DNA of 64,000 nt from Rheum nobile (taxonomy: Eukaryota > Streptophyta > Magnoliopsida > Caryophyllales > Polygonaceae): contig WOAB01000318.1 in NCBI GenBank assembly GCA_027886185.1, positions 1-64,000 on the forward strand, given 5' to 3'. Below the pieces are notes generated by a model. It worked only from the letters and a program-made list of their open reading frames with translations, was not told the DNA's origin and did not search any database. Made by a program: the position numbers and the translations under genes. Of the stretch, positions 20,941 through 33,545 are shown piece by piece (the stretch's first letter is position 1; each line of letters begins with the position of its first letter).

Positions 20941-23900
20941 CTAAAAATGCTCGACACCAAATGCTCTCAAGACGACATTCAAATCGAATCCCTGTAAGAT
21001 CTCTTTCGTCTCAAGTTTTCGTCCCAAATCATCATCCATCTTTCAAATCTCAAGCAATCTTCTACAATTTTCACAAGAGTCCATTCGAAACTACAATCTT
21101 TGAAGACGCAATCATAGCGAGAGGAAAAATGATTCGAAAGGCAAAGGAAAAGCATCAAAAGGTAAAACTCCAGTCCTAAAATTTACATTACTATCGTTCG
21201 ATTATGCTATTAGGGTTCTAAGGTCATATTTATTGTTTGTGTGCTAAAAATTAGGGTTTATGTGCTCAGATTTAGGGTTTTTGTTCTCGAAATTGGAGTT
21301 TATGTGCTCATAGTTAGGGTTTATCTTTGATGTGGCTTTAGTTTAGTTAATCTATGTTTCTAGTTTTAATATGTGGAACAACAAGTAAAATTGAACAAGT
21401 ACACTATGGATTTCGGTATTTGTATCTTAAACAGGGACTTGAAATGCATAGTTTAGTTCTAAAAATGCATATCGAACTAAAATAAGTGCCTAACTACATA
21501 AGTGCAAATGTACTTTGACAAGGTTTCTTTTACCACTATTATTGTAAAACATTTTGCTTGATAAGTGCATATGTATTTTGAAAAAATGTTACTATTAGGT
21601 TAATTAGTGCATGTATAGTTTGATAATGAAAGACTAACAAACTGCAATTATGTGCAGGAAGATGAATTCCATAGAAATGAATGAATTTATGTTAGCAAGT
21701 GCATGAATTGTGTGTTTAAGTTTATATTTTGTTGGCAGGAGTGTATGATTAGATCCAATAAAGAATCTCAGTATGCTCCTAAAAGTGCATAAAATGAATT
21801 CCTTATAAATGAATGAATTGTTGTCTATAAGTGCATAAATTGTACATACAAGTGCTTAAATAAGAGCTATATGTGCATAAGCAAATCTTTTTTAAACAGC
21901 AAAACTACGTGTTCTTAGATAACTTCTTTTCTACTGAATTCCTTACAAATGAATGAATTGATATCAACAAGTGCATGAATTATGTGTTTAAGTTCATATT
22001 TTGTTGGCAATAGTGCATGATTAGATCCAATAAAGCACATCAGTATGCTCCTAAAAGTGCATAAAATGAATTCCTTATAAATCAATGAATTGTTTTCTAC
22101 AAGTGCATGTATTATCTTTTATAAGTGCTTAAATAAGTTCTATATGTGCATAAGCAATCTTATAAAACTTCATAACATAACAAATGTTGTTTGCATATGG
22201 AACTCTTTTATAAGATTTTTCTGAATTGATGTCTAAAAGTGCATGAATTATGTATAATAGTGATTAAATAAGAGGTATCTGTGCATAAGCAAATCTTTAT
22301 GAAACAACATAATTGTGTGTTCTTAGATAGCTTTTTTTTCTATTGAATTCAAAGTTTACTTGTTTTACATCATAAAATCATAATCTAAGTTTGTGTTCCC
22401 ATACACAGACGGAAAAAAGAGGGCAAGAGAAGATCAAACTCCTACACCATCTCAAAAAGTTCAATGTCTTAGAGTGAGGTTGAAGTTGCCACTAGCACCA
22501 TCCCCAAAAGGTCAACTCAGCGAATTTATTTTACCTCCTATAAATGAAGCACATAAAATGAAGAAGCTCATACCTGATGACACATATAGCTCGAAAGAAG
22601 ATACTAAGCTTGATCACAGTCAGCTTCATGATACAGAAGATAGCATTGAGAGGGAAGAAGAGGCTAACGAGAACAATGAGATTGAAGAAGAGGTTGCAGA
22701 GGACACTAGGAGCGAAGAAGATGCTAATCAGAACATTGGGAGTGAAGAAAAGGGAGAGGATAACAATGGAGAGGAATAAGAGGCTGGAGATAAAAATGTG
22801 AGCGAAGAAGAGACTGGAGATAACAATAGAATGGAAGAAGATATAGATGTTACTCAAAACACAACATCTGAACCAGAGAAGCAAGTGCGACATACAAGAA
22901 AGGGAAAAAAGAAGGATAAAAACCAGTAAAGAAGGCTAAGGTGCAGCCTAAAGTGAAAGCTCCAGGAAGAAAATGGGGAAAATTGAAAAGGAAATGTGCT
23001 ACACAAGATGAGGATAAACAAGAAGAGTCAATAGAAGGTGAGATTCTCACTGAGGAACATGGATCAAAAGATATTCCAGAGGAACATGTTTTGTTAAAAG
23101 GACAAAATACTGCACAAGATCCACCAAAAAAATCTACTAAGAAGGAGAAAAAACTGAAGAGGACAAATGTTGAAGAGGAGACACATGAAGAAGCGAGAGG
23201 GGTAATATGTCAGAACAAGTTCAAGAAGACGGTGATGAGCACCTCAATGAGCAACATGGTTCAGAAGGTATTCTAGAGGATGAGAACTTAGAACATAATA
23301 AAGTGGTGGAATATGAAAGCAATGAAGAAGAAGAAGAAAACAAGGGTTGGTAGTAACGAAGTCAAGGAACACAATGTCAAAGAGACACGAAAGCCTAGAT
23401 ACTAGGACAGTTTCGCAAATGTTTGTAGAGAAAGTTGGAGAACTAACTGAGGATAAAAAAATCCATTAGAGGTATGGGGTTTGTTCATCTGCTAGAACTG
23501 AAAAATTACTGAGGTGCCACACATCCTTGGATTCTGGTTGGTGGATCATTTTGACCCAGTGCGGTGTGACTTGATCATGGAAAATGGCCAGGCAATCCAC
23601 ATAACAGAGGTTGATCTACAAAGGGTAATGGGGATACCTCTAGTAACTAAACCAATTAAGAGAAGGACAAAGAAAGACGCTACAACAGTTGTTGCTCAAT
23701 GGAGGAGTTTGTATGGAGGTGATGACATTGTAATTAGCTAGGCCAACTATTGTTGGCAAGATGATGCAGGAATGTGAAAGTGTAGACAAGTGGTTCAAGA
23801 TGAACTTCATCGTGTTCTTCATTACTTCGCTAATTGAAAGCAACGCAAATGGAAGTGTCAATCAAAGGTGGGTGATTGACAATGTGGATGGCTACACTAG

Positions 23901-26900
23901 AATGAATTGGAGTGAGATGGTGTTGAAGGCACTAGTAGATTTAGCTCGAAAATGGAAAAAGAAGAGATATGGGAAGTTCACAAGGCCCATACTATTCCTA
24001 ACTGTAAGTGACATCTTTTTTTATATTACTCTATACCCCTAATTCTAGTAAACAACATACTCATTTGAAATGTATATATATATATATTTCGTAATACAGC
24101 TCATGTATGTTGATCGAGTCTCAATTCTAGGTGAAATGTCACCTAACAAAATCCATGTATTCTTAGCTTGGGGTGATGGACGCCTAATCGTAAGACAACA
24201 ACAAGAGGACAAACTTGGAGGGTTTGGATTGGGTCATATGTTGGACAAGCCAGTAACTCCAACTGTACAAGTACCGCAACCCGCTACAAACAACACAAAT
24301 GAACAAGATAGTGGAACGCAGGCTACACCACCACACCCGACAACCTTAATGGTAAAGTTCTTTGTAAAAATAAAGCAATCGAGATTGTCAAATTAAGTTA
24401 GTGGAACGCATTGCTGTTGTTGTATTGCATAAACTTAGAGAGTTAATGCATGCATGTGCAAGAATTGTATATATGCGTGCACAAGTAAGTTCTATATGTG
24501 CATAAGCAAGTTCTTAAAAATGCATAACCACACGTAATATAAGTTCTTTTCCATTGCTTTGAGAGTGCATGTCTTAGGATTGACTTGTTGTATATCATAA
24601 ATAACTGATCTCATTTATTAAAAATAGTGCATAGCCAATAAAAAGTGCACGATCAATGTATTATAAGTGCATTGATTTGCACTAGTAGTGCATAACTATG
24701 ATATTTGTGAGTGTCCTAATTTTGATAGTTTTTTTATAAACACGGGATTGCCTACTAGTCCTTGCCAAGAAAACAAAAAATGCAGCCACTATAATTGCTG
24801 AACTGGCTGAGTTCATCGAGACAAAACCACAAGAGTTCAAGCAAGAAGCAATGTTTAAAAGAATGCATGAGGCTGGAAAAAAGTTTGATTGGCATGGCTG
24901 AAGGCACCCAAGAAAAATTGGATGAGACAAGGGAGTTTGAAAAGATATGGAATGAGTCTCAACATCCATTCTGGAATGACCCAGAGCTATTGGAGTGCTT
25001 GAATGAGGTGGAAAAGGCAAAGACATCAAAGGTAAAAATGAGATGTCTAAGGGATTTTACACCGCCGTCGTTTGATATCTTCAAATCCCTGCATGAAGGT
25101 GGGACAGCTAGCTTAGCATATCAGGTAATTCCATTCATTCATTAGGCATTTGAATCAGTTTGACTTGTTGAAGTACTCATTGAATATAAGTGCATGTATT
25201 AATAATATAAGTGTATGTCTTAGTAATATAAGTGCACATTTTAGTCACAGTTTGACTAACAGATTAGGTAATTCCATGTCTTAATAGTATAAGTGCATGT
25301 ATTAATAATATAAGCGCATATTTTCATATTTATAGTGCATAATTAGTAGTACTAAATGTATTCAAAAAGTACACTTGATGCATGTTTACTTGTATAAGTA
25401 CATATTAAAATATAAACATCATGTTTGGATAACATGTTCACTAATACTATATAACTTAAACATGGCAAAGACAACAACTAGTGATAAGCCAGAGGGGACA
25501 GATGATGTACAACACCAAGAGAATGTGGCTAAGGGAAAGGATTATCTAGCAAACTAGTATGAAAATTGTCTTCTCTAGCATACATACCTTAGTGTTTGTT
25601 TAGATAAGAGTTTCATTTTTCGTATTTTTACTTTATATATATAATGTTTCTTTATACACAAGGGAAAGGGAAGGAAAAGCCTCAGGGGACATATAAAGTA
25701 GAGCACCAAGAGGATGTTTCTAAGGGAAAGGACAAGGTATAGCACCTTATCTAAGTCATTTAGAAAACTGATTTCAAAACTGTTTTCTCTAGCATATTTA
25801 CAACAATATTTGTACAGATAAGAGTTTGCTTGTTTGTATTTTTTATTTATATAAATAATGTTTCAATTTATACACAGGGAAAAGGGAAGGAGAAGCAAGT
25901 CGTTGTGGTTGAAGAGCAACTGCCAGAGAAACGAAACACACGGCTAGCATACACTAAAAGAATCCCCTACTTTCATAGGACAATAGTGATAGCTGAAAGA
26001 ATGACAAAAGATCAACACCTGATTTGGGACTACATTTTCAGTGAATATGGTAGTGAACTGTAAGTTTAAGTTTCAGGTTCATGTATATAAAAGATAATAT
26101 TATTACAAAAATTCAATACCGAATTTGTTATATTTCACAAAAATTTCAGGGATGTTGTGTTCAAGTACAAGACTCTAGTTGTAGACAAAGTCACATTCAC
26201 AACCATGGATGTGGACATGGATAGCAGAGTTATTAATGTGTGGTATGTGTATCTCAATCAAGGTGAAAACATGAAAAGCAAAGAGAAACCATCTAGACTG
26301 TTTGGAAGTGTGATCATCCAAGTAGGTTTGGTATTAATTGTCTCAAATTTGACATATAAAAAATATTGAACTAATAGACTGACAGTTTGCAAACAAATTA
26401 ATGTAGAGGGATGGCACTTCATAAAACGAGTTTGCATCAATGATGGACAACTACTAGTTGTGCATGGAAGGAAGATGAAGGATATTGATATGGTATTATT
26501 TTCAAAACTAAGTTGAAATGAAAAACAATTAACACTCACAAGCTAAAATTACACTTAACGGTCTTCTTTCCAATAATGTTGGATGATCACTATTTTGTGA
26601 TCACATTCAACTTGAAGGCCAATTCAATCCAAATCTTGGACAACTTCACAGCTAATAAATCGATGGAAGAGATACAAATTCTGGTAAGGTGTAAATCTTG
26701 AAAAGCTAAGTGTGGTCATTATTCTCTATTTCTGAATGTTGTCGGTCATGGAATAAATGTTAGCTTGTGATGACATCAAAAAGCTAACAAAAAAAGTAGG
26801 GAAGGAATGGGTGGTATATGTTTTGTTTTACTTGTGTGTTATTTCTTGATTATATTTTAGTATAAAACACTACGCACTTTAGACACTTATGTATGCACGT

Positions 26901-27325
26901 TTAATAGTAAGACGTGCACTTCAGGAAGAATTCATAATGAGAATATATCAAATAATTTTACATGTTATGATATCTTTTCAAAGTGACCTCATGTAAAACT
27001 ATTTGAAGAAAAGCGAGACTACACAAGAAGGCGAATTCCCTGCAAAGTATGAACCTATATCCAAAATTACTTGACATGCAAGGTGGGATGTCTACATCGA
27101 AGGCAGATTCTGGGATTTATGCAATGAGGTGTATGAAAACGTATATGGGGGTCTAGGAGTGGCATCATGGATTGAACTTGAAGAATGACACCAAGACAAT
27201 TGGTGTATTGAGGAAGAAGTTTCTCCATGCTATGTTGACATCGACACTAAATGAAGTGTATAACGAGCAGGTAAAACAGTGGGTGAAGCAGTACAGAGAA
27301 GACTCCAAGGGGAAGAAAAAGTAGT
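20941..27325 (+). pseudogene. Ulp1-like (C48) cysteine protease gene with PMD-like region, decayed
   Basis: A multi-exon gene. A first exon near 20941-21160 ends at AAAAG/GTAAAA. After a long repeat-rich intron, an acidic Glu/Asn/Lys-rich region runs 22408-23340. A PMD-like block follows (ILGFWLVDHFDPVRCDLIM, ITEVDLQRVMGIPL) at 23514-23741. Next come KWFKMNFIVFFITSLIE (23760-24003), YVDRVS and GGFGLGH (24100-24250), and a C48 peptidase end (VFFPIMLDDHYFVITFNL at 26561-26614, with the catalytic His in DHYFV and Asp in ILDN, then SGIYAMRCMKTYMG). The Cys of the usual DCG triad is Ser (TCT, 27109-27111). Ulp1 enzymes cleave SUMO; with that Cys gone and several stops this copy should be inactive. 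Exon joins are partly guessed. Confidence 0.6.
21400..22320 (+). repeat. AGTGCAT keyword repeats in an intron of the Ulp1-like gene
   Basis: At least a dozen copies of (A)AGTGCAT(AA/GA) or TGTGCATAAGCAA occur at irregular 20-90 base spacing in AT-rich sequence. A unit of about 300 bases that includes GAATTCCTTA(T/C)AAAT is partly repeated (near 21780-21880 and 22057-22160). The same words recur at 24440-24700, 25190-25370 and, on the transposase side, at 30392-30400 and 30502-30510. Confidence 0.7.
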
Positions 27326-28259
27326 TGTTATATCTAAAAACTAGTGGTTGGTTAATGCCATAATTTTGTAATCTTTTGAGGAATTGTTAAGAACAAGAAG
27401 CACTACTAATATCTAAAAACTAGATGCAGGTGATCAAAACTTTGATTAGATAAAATTTTGCTCGGTTTGTGACTACTATATGGATGCATGTGATGTAAAC
27501 TAACAGTGCATATTTTTGACGCTATTACTAATGCCTGTAATTGTGATCTAAAAACATTGTGTGTATTTGACTTTGATCTGGTGTTGGATACTAGATGAAT
27601 GCAGTTGCATATGAATGCAGATGTTCAATTTTAGGTTGCCAGTACATTCTTTTCTCATAATCTTTTTACTATAGAGTTGTTTCATTTACCTTTATGCTCA
27701 AGCAGGGAAGCAAAGAAGTATGACATAAAAATAAAGTGGTACCTAAACACCACAAGAAGAGAGTGCTAATCTAAACCATACACACACAAAAATTTAAGAA
27801 AGCAACTAAACTACATTGTTATGGATTACAGATGTTACAACATTTCTCTCTCTCTGGTGAAATTCCTTGCAGCCTCTTCAACACCAAGATATTGGGTGTA
27901 TTAATTTGGCCAAGCATAAAGACATGAAGTGCATGCATAACAAATAAAAATGCTAAATCAATCAATGACGGTGCACATATAATATGAGCTATTAAAATAT
28001 TAAAAATATATGATCCAAATATTCAGCATGCATAGTCAACTTTAAATCTTATAAAACAAAAGTGTAATATGGTCCAACAATATATCCTCCAACAAAATAT
28101 GCAAGACATAACATTATCTACTACGATAACTTTCTTTGCTCAACACATGTGCGACTATTGTGGAATGCAATTTTTTTTGCCTTTACCACAACGCCTCTTG
28201 CCACCACCTGTTGTCTCCCTTGAACTCATGTTTTGCTTCCCGCTACCCTTGTTCTTTGC
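27326..28259. other. Spacer between the two convergent MULE genes
   Basis: AT-rich sequence holding the 3' ends of the Ulp1-like gene (plus) and the transposase (minus). I see a short CT microsatellite near 27846-27856 and no further coding similarity. Confidence 0.5.
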
Positions 28260-30224
28260 TTAGGTCGATGGTAACACAGTTATAGTGGACGGTATACTAG
28301 TGCCAGCAAATGCATCAGTCATTTGTACATTGCTTGATCCAGAACTCTGAATAACCCCAATACACTCCATCAAAGCTGCTATTTGCTCCTTCAAAAGTTG
28401 CGTGAAATCCTTCAATTGATCTGGATGCTGCTCTAAAAAACTCATACAACAATAAAAGTCTAAAAGCAAAGTATTCATCGAAATTTGCCTTTTCTCCATT
28501 TCAAAACATTAGAAAAGATAGGACTTATTGTAGCTGACTTTGTCCAGCGAAACAAGACGAAATTCATGGGGATTTTATCCATGCCCATGTTCTTAAACAC
28601 AACAAACATATGGCGACACGGGTATCCGATACGTTGAAACAATCTACAACTACAAACAACATTACCATCTGCACAGTAATTCATAGTTTTGACCTCTTCC
28701 ATATCACCTTATTTGGTTTTGTAAGTCACAACACCATTGTCAGAAAGCATCCTAATAATACGACAAGAAAAGCAAGGGGCACAAATTTCTTTATGAATAT
28801 CCAAGAAAATGGTCAATGTATAATGCTCTGATGCATGCTTCTCCAAATGAAGTCCAGTCTTAAAATTAGGCAACATGGTCATGCAATCGTGATTTAACTT
28901 TGCCTGATTATGTCTTTGAGCGTCTAATGCGGACTCATAGTACAATAACAACTCGACAAGCCTTAAATTAGGTCGGTGAAATGGTCAAAGAATTTGTTTT
29001 GAACCTCAAAAATAGATGTTGTCCTAACTAAGCCACCAAACATCACATCTCTAAAGACACAAGGATCCAAAACTGCCAATGGAAAACATATCACTAAACC
29101 ACTTCTTGTTTTCCAATTCATACTCATTTAGCAATTGTAACCATTTCTCTTCAAACTCAACTAGTTCAAGTTCATGAGTCCATACTATACTATTCAATCT
29201 CTTCCTAAAAGGCTCACCACCATCTACATCAGTTTTTGTCTTGTCTTGAACTTTTTGCATAATATGTCACATGCAAAGGCGGTGGCGTGTGTTAGGAAAT
29301 ACTTGTGTAACAACAGTCTTCATTGAAAGATCGTGATCTGTGACTATTATCCTAGGATCATTTCGCATTGCTTTCTTAAAATTCTCTAACAACCACACAT
29401 ACGACGGGAGACCTTCCTTTAACACCAAGCCAGCACCAAAGGTAACACATCTCTTATGATGACCAAGCCCAATAAATGGTATAAAAACCAGGTTATACAT
29501 GTGCGAAGATATAACAATAAATTGTTAGTTCGATAAGTTGCATCGAATGAGACAACCTCACCGAAAAAGGCAAAGTTTTTCCTTGAAACAGGATCAGCTC
29601 AGAATATACTCTTCAAACGATCCATATCATCCACATCGTAATCAAAATAATATGCACTGCACAATTCCTTTTTAGCAAACAACTGATCAATCAACATTTG
29701 AGCATCTGATCCAGCAAAGTATACCAACAAGTCTCGCCAAAAATTTTTAAAATCAACCACAATAGCTCCAATATTTCCATAGCCACCAACAAGTTCCTTG
29801 TACAATCTATGAGACTTAACAAGCCCTACATAAGCTCTTGAGCAATTCATCACAAACTTCTTATGCCCACTGTCCATATTTCGATTACTCTTCATAAACC
29901 GCCTATAAGGATCATCAACAAACCGATGCATATGACGTTCTACAAATGATTTCACTAAATAGCCCCACCTGCCAACATATCTAAAAATGATTTTCACATT
30001 GCAACCAACCCTATTTGAAACCCGAGTGCGTCGACTAGTTTTTTCTTACCAACTTTATAGCCTTCCCTAGTATAAATCAAGTATTTAGAACCACAATCTG
30101 ATCCTTTTTTGTCCTTGTGGGAGCAACCATTGCGCACATCAAACCCATATCCCGCTGCATAACGCTTGTAGAAATCCATACCTTCCTCAAGTGTAGTAAA
30201 TGTTTGAGTGATGAAAGGCTTCAT
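28260..30224 (-). pseudogene. FAR1-like MULE transposase
   Basis: Would cut and join MULE DNA. From 30224: a FAR1 DNA-binding region (FTTLEEGMDFYKRYAAGYGF, RNGCSHKD), then GYLVKSFVERHMHRFVDDP, LFAKKELCSAYYFDYDVDD and a stop at 29599-29601 at a Trp position (SIF-stop-ADP). The transposase core shows the first Asp (SFDATYRTNN), IPFIGLGHHKRCVTFGAGL, the second Asp (IIVTDHDLSMKTVVTQVFPN), a second Trp-to-stop at 29267-29269 (LCM-stop-HI), and FEEKWLQLLNEYEL. A SWIM zinc finger (CSCRLFQRIGYPCRH) lies near 28600-28650. Stops and frameshifts make it dead, though the domain order is complete. It resembles host FAR1/FHY3 proteins, which descend from such transposases. Confidence 0.8.
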
Positions 30225-30950
30225 ATCTTATGGACAACGAGGCAAATAGTACATTGTTTGCCCTTCGTGCGGGGATTGAATCACATAGCTCTCACAAGTA
30301 TCTGGCTCAACAAATGAAGAAGAATCAGCACCACCACCACCCACAACATCCGAAGCAGAAGAAGGCCCAATTGAAAATATATAGAATGGATGAAAGTGCA
30401 TAAATAAGGTAAATTGGTGCAACAATAACATGTGTTCCATGTAATGCACAAATATAACAGAGAAAAAAGAAGCTCCAAGAAAAAATATATACACAAAGTG
30501 AAAGTGCACAGATAAGGTACAATTGGTAAAAGCAGACCAAAACAAAAGCAAAAAAAAACAAATCTCATACAACACAAAAAAACAGACGAAGGCAAAGCAA
30601 AGACAATCTGACATTGAGAATTTTGTGCAGGGATAGAAAGTGAATTCATGAAATAGCGAGACACAATAACTACAACAATTGCACTGGAACGAAAAGGCAA
30701 TGTCAAACTGAACAAACAAATCCAAAATGACGACCTAATTCACGAACAACAAAAAACAATTCGGCGATGAAGTAATGTAACGAATTTCATAAACAAATCA
30801 AAACAGACAAATTAACAGAAGGAATCAAAAGAACGAAAGAGTATTGTGATCCATCGCGCCGAGAGAGAATTCACGAAGCAAAGGAAACAAGCTTGACAAT
30901 GGCGGAGCATACGAATCGCAGATGAGCGGCTGGAGAAGGAAGGGTAAAAG
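30225..30950 (-). other. Leader region of the transposase gene
   Basis: Sequence upstream of the transposase start. Hydrophobic open frames exist on the minus strand, but they are T-rich by composition and I do not think they are coding. Two related copies of GAAAGTGCA...ATAAGGTA...AATTGG lie at 30391-30417 and 30500-30527, repeating the AGTGCAT word of the partner gene. From 30838 to 30960 composition is more balanced, as in a 5' leader. Confidence 0.4.
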
Positions 30951-31197
30951 TGGAACGAAAAACAAAAAATGGCATATATTACAATTATGTCACCGTCTCT
31001 TGTAAGTGCAAGAGAGTCTTTCTACCCTTGAATGAAGTAGATCGAATGGTTATAAATGCTCCTTATTTTATACCCTAAAACACCTCCCTATATGATCCAA
31101 AATCTCAATATTAATTAATAATTACTAATATAGACCCACTTCAAAATCTAAATATTCTTGTAATTATTATTGAAAATCATATTGGTTTATATGAGAT

Positions 31198-31240
31198 ATT
31201 GATATATATATATACATATATATACATATATATATATCAT
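31198..31240. repeat. TA-rich microsatellite with TATATACA units
   Basis: A run of TA dinucleotides interrupted by TACATA units, ending directly in the 9-bp target duplication of the next element. Confidence 0.9.
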
Positions 31241-31401
31241 CCTAGATCTATGCTCTAGTAAAACAACTCCTTATAGTGAAACGAGTGTACAAATATAATA
31301 CGTTAGATTAGTTTAAGATGGATGGCTAAGATTTAATCTAGGGAGGTTCAAAATTAGAGGGTAGATTTACCCACACCCGATTACCACATCTTCCTAATTT
31401 T

Positions 31402-31990
31402 ATGGGATCTGATTTTTACCCTTTCCTATTTCCACGACTTTTCAACTTCCATTTCGATTCACCTCTCTCGAAGACCCCTCTCTCTCGCAGATCTGCCTCA
31501 CCATCTCTCCCTCATCTCTCTCCCACCGGCGACCCACACCGGCAACGCACTGCCCGTCTCTCTTGGCGCGTAACACGCTGTGCCGCTGAACCCACAACTA
31601 CCACCGAACCGCGTCCCGGCTCGTCCAACCGCTTCGCGATATACTCTTCTCTCTCTCGCAGATCTGCCTCACCATCTCTCCCTCATCTCTCTCCCGTGAG
31701 CGACCCACACCGGCAACGCACACCGGCGACCCCCCACAAACCCAGATTCGTGCCCGTCCTCAAATCTTCCGAGATGTCCACTTTCATCCTCCAAAGCCAC
31801 TTCCGCTGCTTATCGATCTGAACCAAAATCGAAACCAGAGGCCAAGCCATGGCTTCTCAACAGCCCCAATTCACCACTCCGCAGGAGTCTTCATTTCCCT
31901 TCAACTGCTTGCTCTTCTTCTTCGCCATCAACGTCCGATGAAGCTAATCGGACGCATGACACCTCGGCCTCTCCCTCTTCTCCAAAGGAC
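31402..31990 (+). other. Gene-like segment carried inside the MULE
   Basis: CT-rich, balanced-GC sequence like a 5' leader with the start of a Ser/Pro/Arg-rich reading frame (31402-31821). A segment of about 75 bases from TCTCTCTCGCAGATCTGCC onward is present twice (near 31478 and 31652), repeating the peptide RRSASPSLPHLSP. No family recognised. It could be a captured host exon or simply MULE terminal sequence with promoter character. Confidence 0.4.
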
Positions 31991-32504
31991 GGGTGTGATT
32001 TTCCTCTTTCCGTTCTCTCATTTTTCCTATTTTTTCCATGACGATTCTTCAAATTTCAGTTTAGTTGGTCATTTGTGCTGAGTAAAATCCAGTATTACTT
32101 TTGGTAAAAGTGTTTATTTTTTTATCTAATTGAGTTCAATTAGGGTTGGGAGTTCAGTCTATTTTCTCAATTCATATTTCATAGCTTCATTCTTTGGCTA
32201 ATATCTTGTTTGGTAGGGAAACGAAGACTCGGTGGGAATCACTTGTTTGGAATTGTTGGCTTCTCAACAGCCTCAACTCTTCATAGGTACCGAATACTGG
32301 ATTTACAAGTGATTTTTGTATGACATAATATAATAGTATAATACATTATTCTAAGTGTTTGGTGGCGTAATTAAGAGGTAATAAAGGCTTTTTGGGTAAA
32401 TTTAGATGAAACTCGGGTATACTTCACAGAATTTGAGGCATATGATTTCCTGAAGTAGCTTATTATTACAGGTTAAAGATGCTCTATCATAATTCGAAAC
32501 AACA

Positions 32505-33545
32505 CTGACATTGAATGTGATATTCATTTGTCCGGATGAGATATGCATTTACCATGTAGTGATATGCAGAATATGCATGTATGATATACAATTTGTAATT
32601 ATGGATTATTTCAGTGGTCGTAAATGTGATGTTCAGTTGTATAGAAGGGATATGCATTTTTCATGCATTGATATGCAGATAATACTTGTATGATATGCAA
32701 TTTGTTATTATAGATTATTTCACTGTCGTGATTGTGATATTCATTTGTGTGGATGAGATATGCATTTTCCATACATTGATATGCAGAATATAAATACTTG
32801 TATGATATGCATTTTTTTATGATAGATTATTTCATTGGTCATGAATGTGATATTCATTTATGTGGATGGGATATGCATTTTCTATACATTAATTATCTTG
32901 TGTGAGGAATATGTGTTTAAATGTGTCTGAACAAGCGAAACTGCTGTATGATATGCATTCTGTGATTATGGATTTGTTATGCAGATAATACTTGTATGAT
33001 ATGCAATTTGTTATTATAGATTATTTCACTGGCCGTGATTGTGATATTCATTTGTGTGGATGTGATATGCATTTTACATGCATTGATATGCAGAATATAC
33101 TTGTATGATATGCAATTTGTTATTATAGATTATTTCACTGGCCGTGATTGTGATATTCATTTGTGTGGATGTGATATGCATTTTCCATACATTGATATGT
33201 AGAATATACTTGTATGATATGCAATTTTTTATGATAGATTAGTTCATTGGCCGTGAATGTGATATTCATTTGTGTGGATGACTTTTGCATTTTCTATACA
33301 TTAATATGCAGAATAAGCCGCGAGCGCGGCCAAGGAAGATCTCGTTGAGTGCTAGGAAAGAACAAGTCGCGGGCGCGGTTCAAGGGTAGCGATCGCGGCC
33401 ATGCAATTATGTGGATGATATGCATTTTTTATACAGTGATATGCAGAATTTACTTGTATGATATGCAACTTGTAATTATGAATTATTTTCTTGACCATGA
33501 CTATGATATTCATTTGTGTGGATGAGATATGTATGATACCGAATA
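32505..33545 (+). repeat. Tandem array, period about 107-112 bp, rich in GATATGCA
   Basis: Units marked by GTGATATTCATTTGTGTGGA begin near 32517, 32627, 32735, 32845, 33039, 33146, 33257 and 33505. Each unit has several GATATGCA words. Between 33310 and 33405 a GC-rich foreign-looking stretch (GCCGCGAGCGCGGCC, AGTCGCGGGCGCGG, GCGATCGCGGCC) interrupts the array. Confidence 0.8.

Larger units (their letters stand above)
20900..30950. mobile_element. MULE-type locus: FAR1-like transposase and Ulp1/PMD-like gene
   Basis: Two convergent gene relics, a FAR1-type MULE transposase on the minus strand and an Ulp1-like gene on the plus strand, lie tail to tail. Mutator-like elements that carry Ulp1-like cysteine protease genes (Kaonashi-type) are known in plants, and this arrangement fits that class. 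AGTGCAT-type words are scattered through introns of the plus gene and recur in the leader of the minus gene. I could not identify terminal inverted repeats or a target duplication, so both outer limits are approximate. Confidence 0.55.

Noticed and set aside
30225..30725. Hydrophobic, Phe/Cys-rich open frames on the minus strand that could be read as a membrane protein
   Set aside because: The composition follows from T-rich non-coding sequence; there is no start context, no family motif, and two parts are near repeats of each other. It lies in the leader of the transposase gene.
20520..31080. Terminal inverted repeats for the Ulp1/FAR1 MULE
   Set aside because: Only weak resemblance (TGTAAT..ACCCTTCC) between the left part near 20855-20890 and the reversed right part near 30940-31000; no 9-bp duplication found, so the ends stay open.
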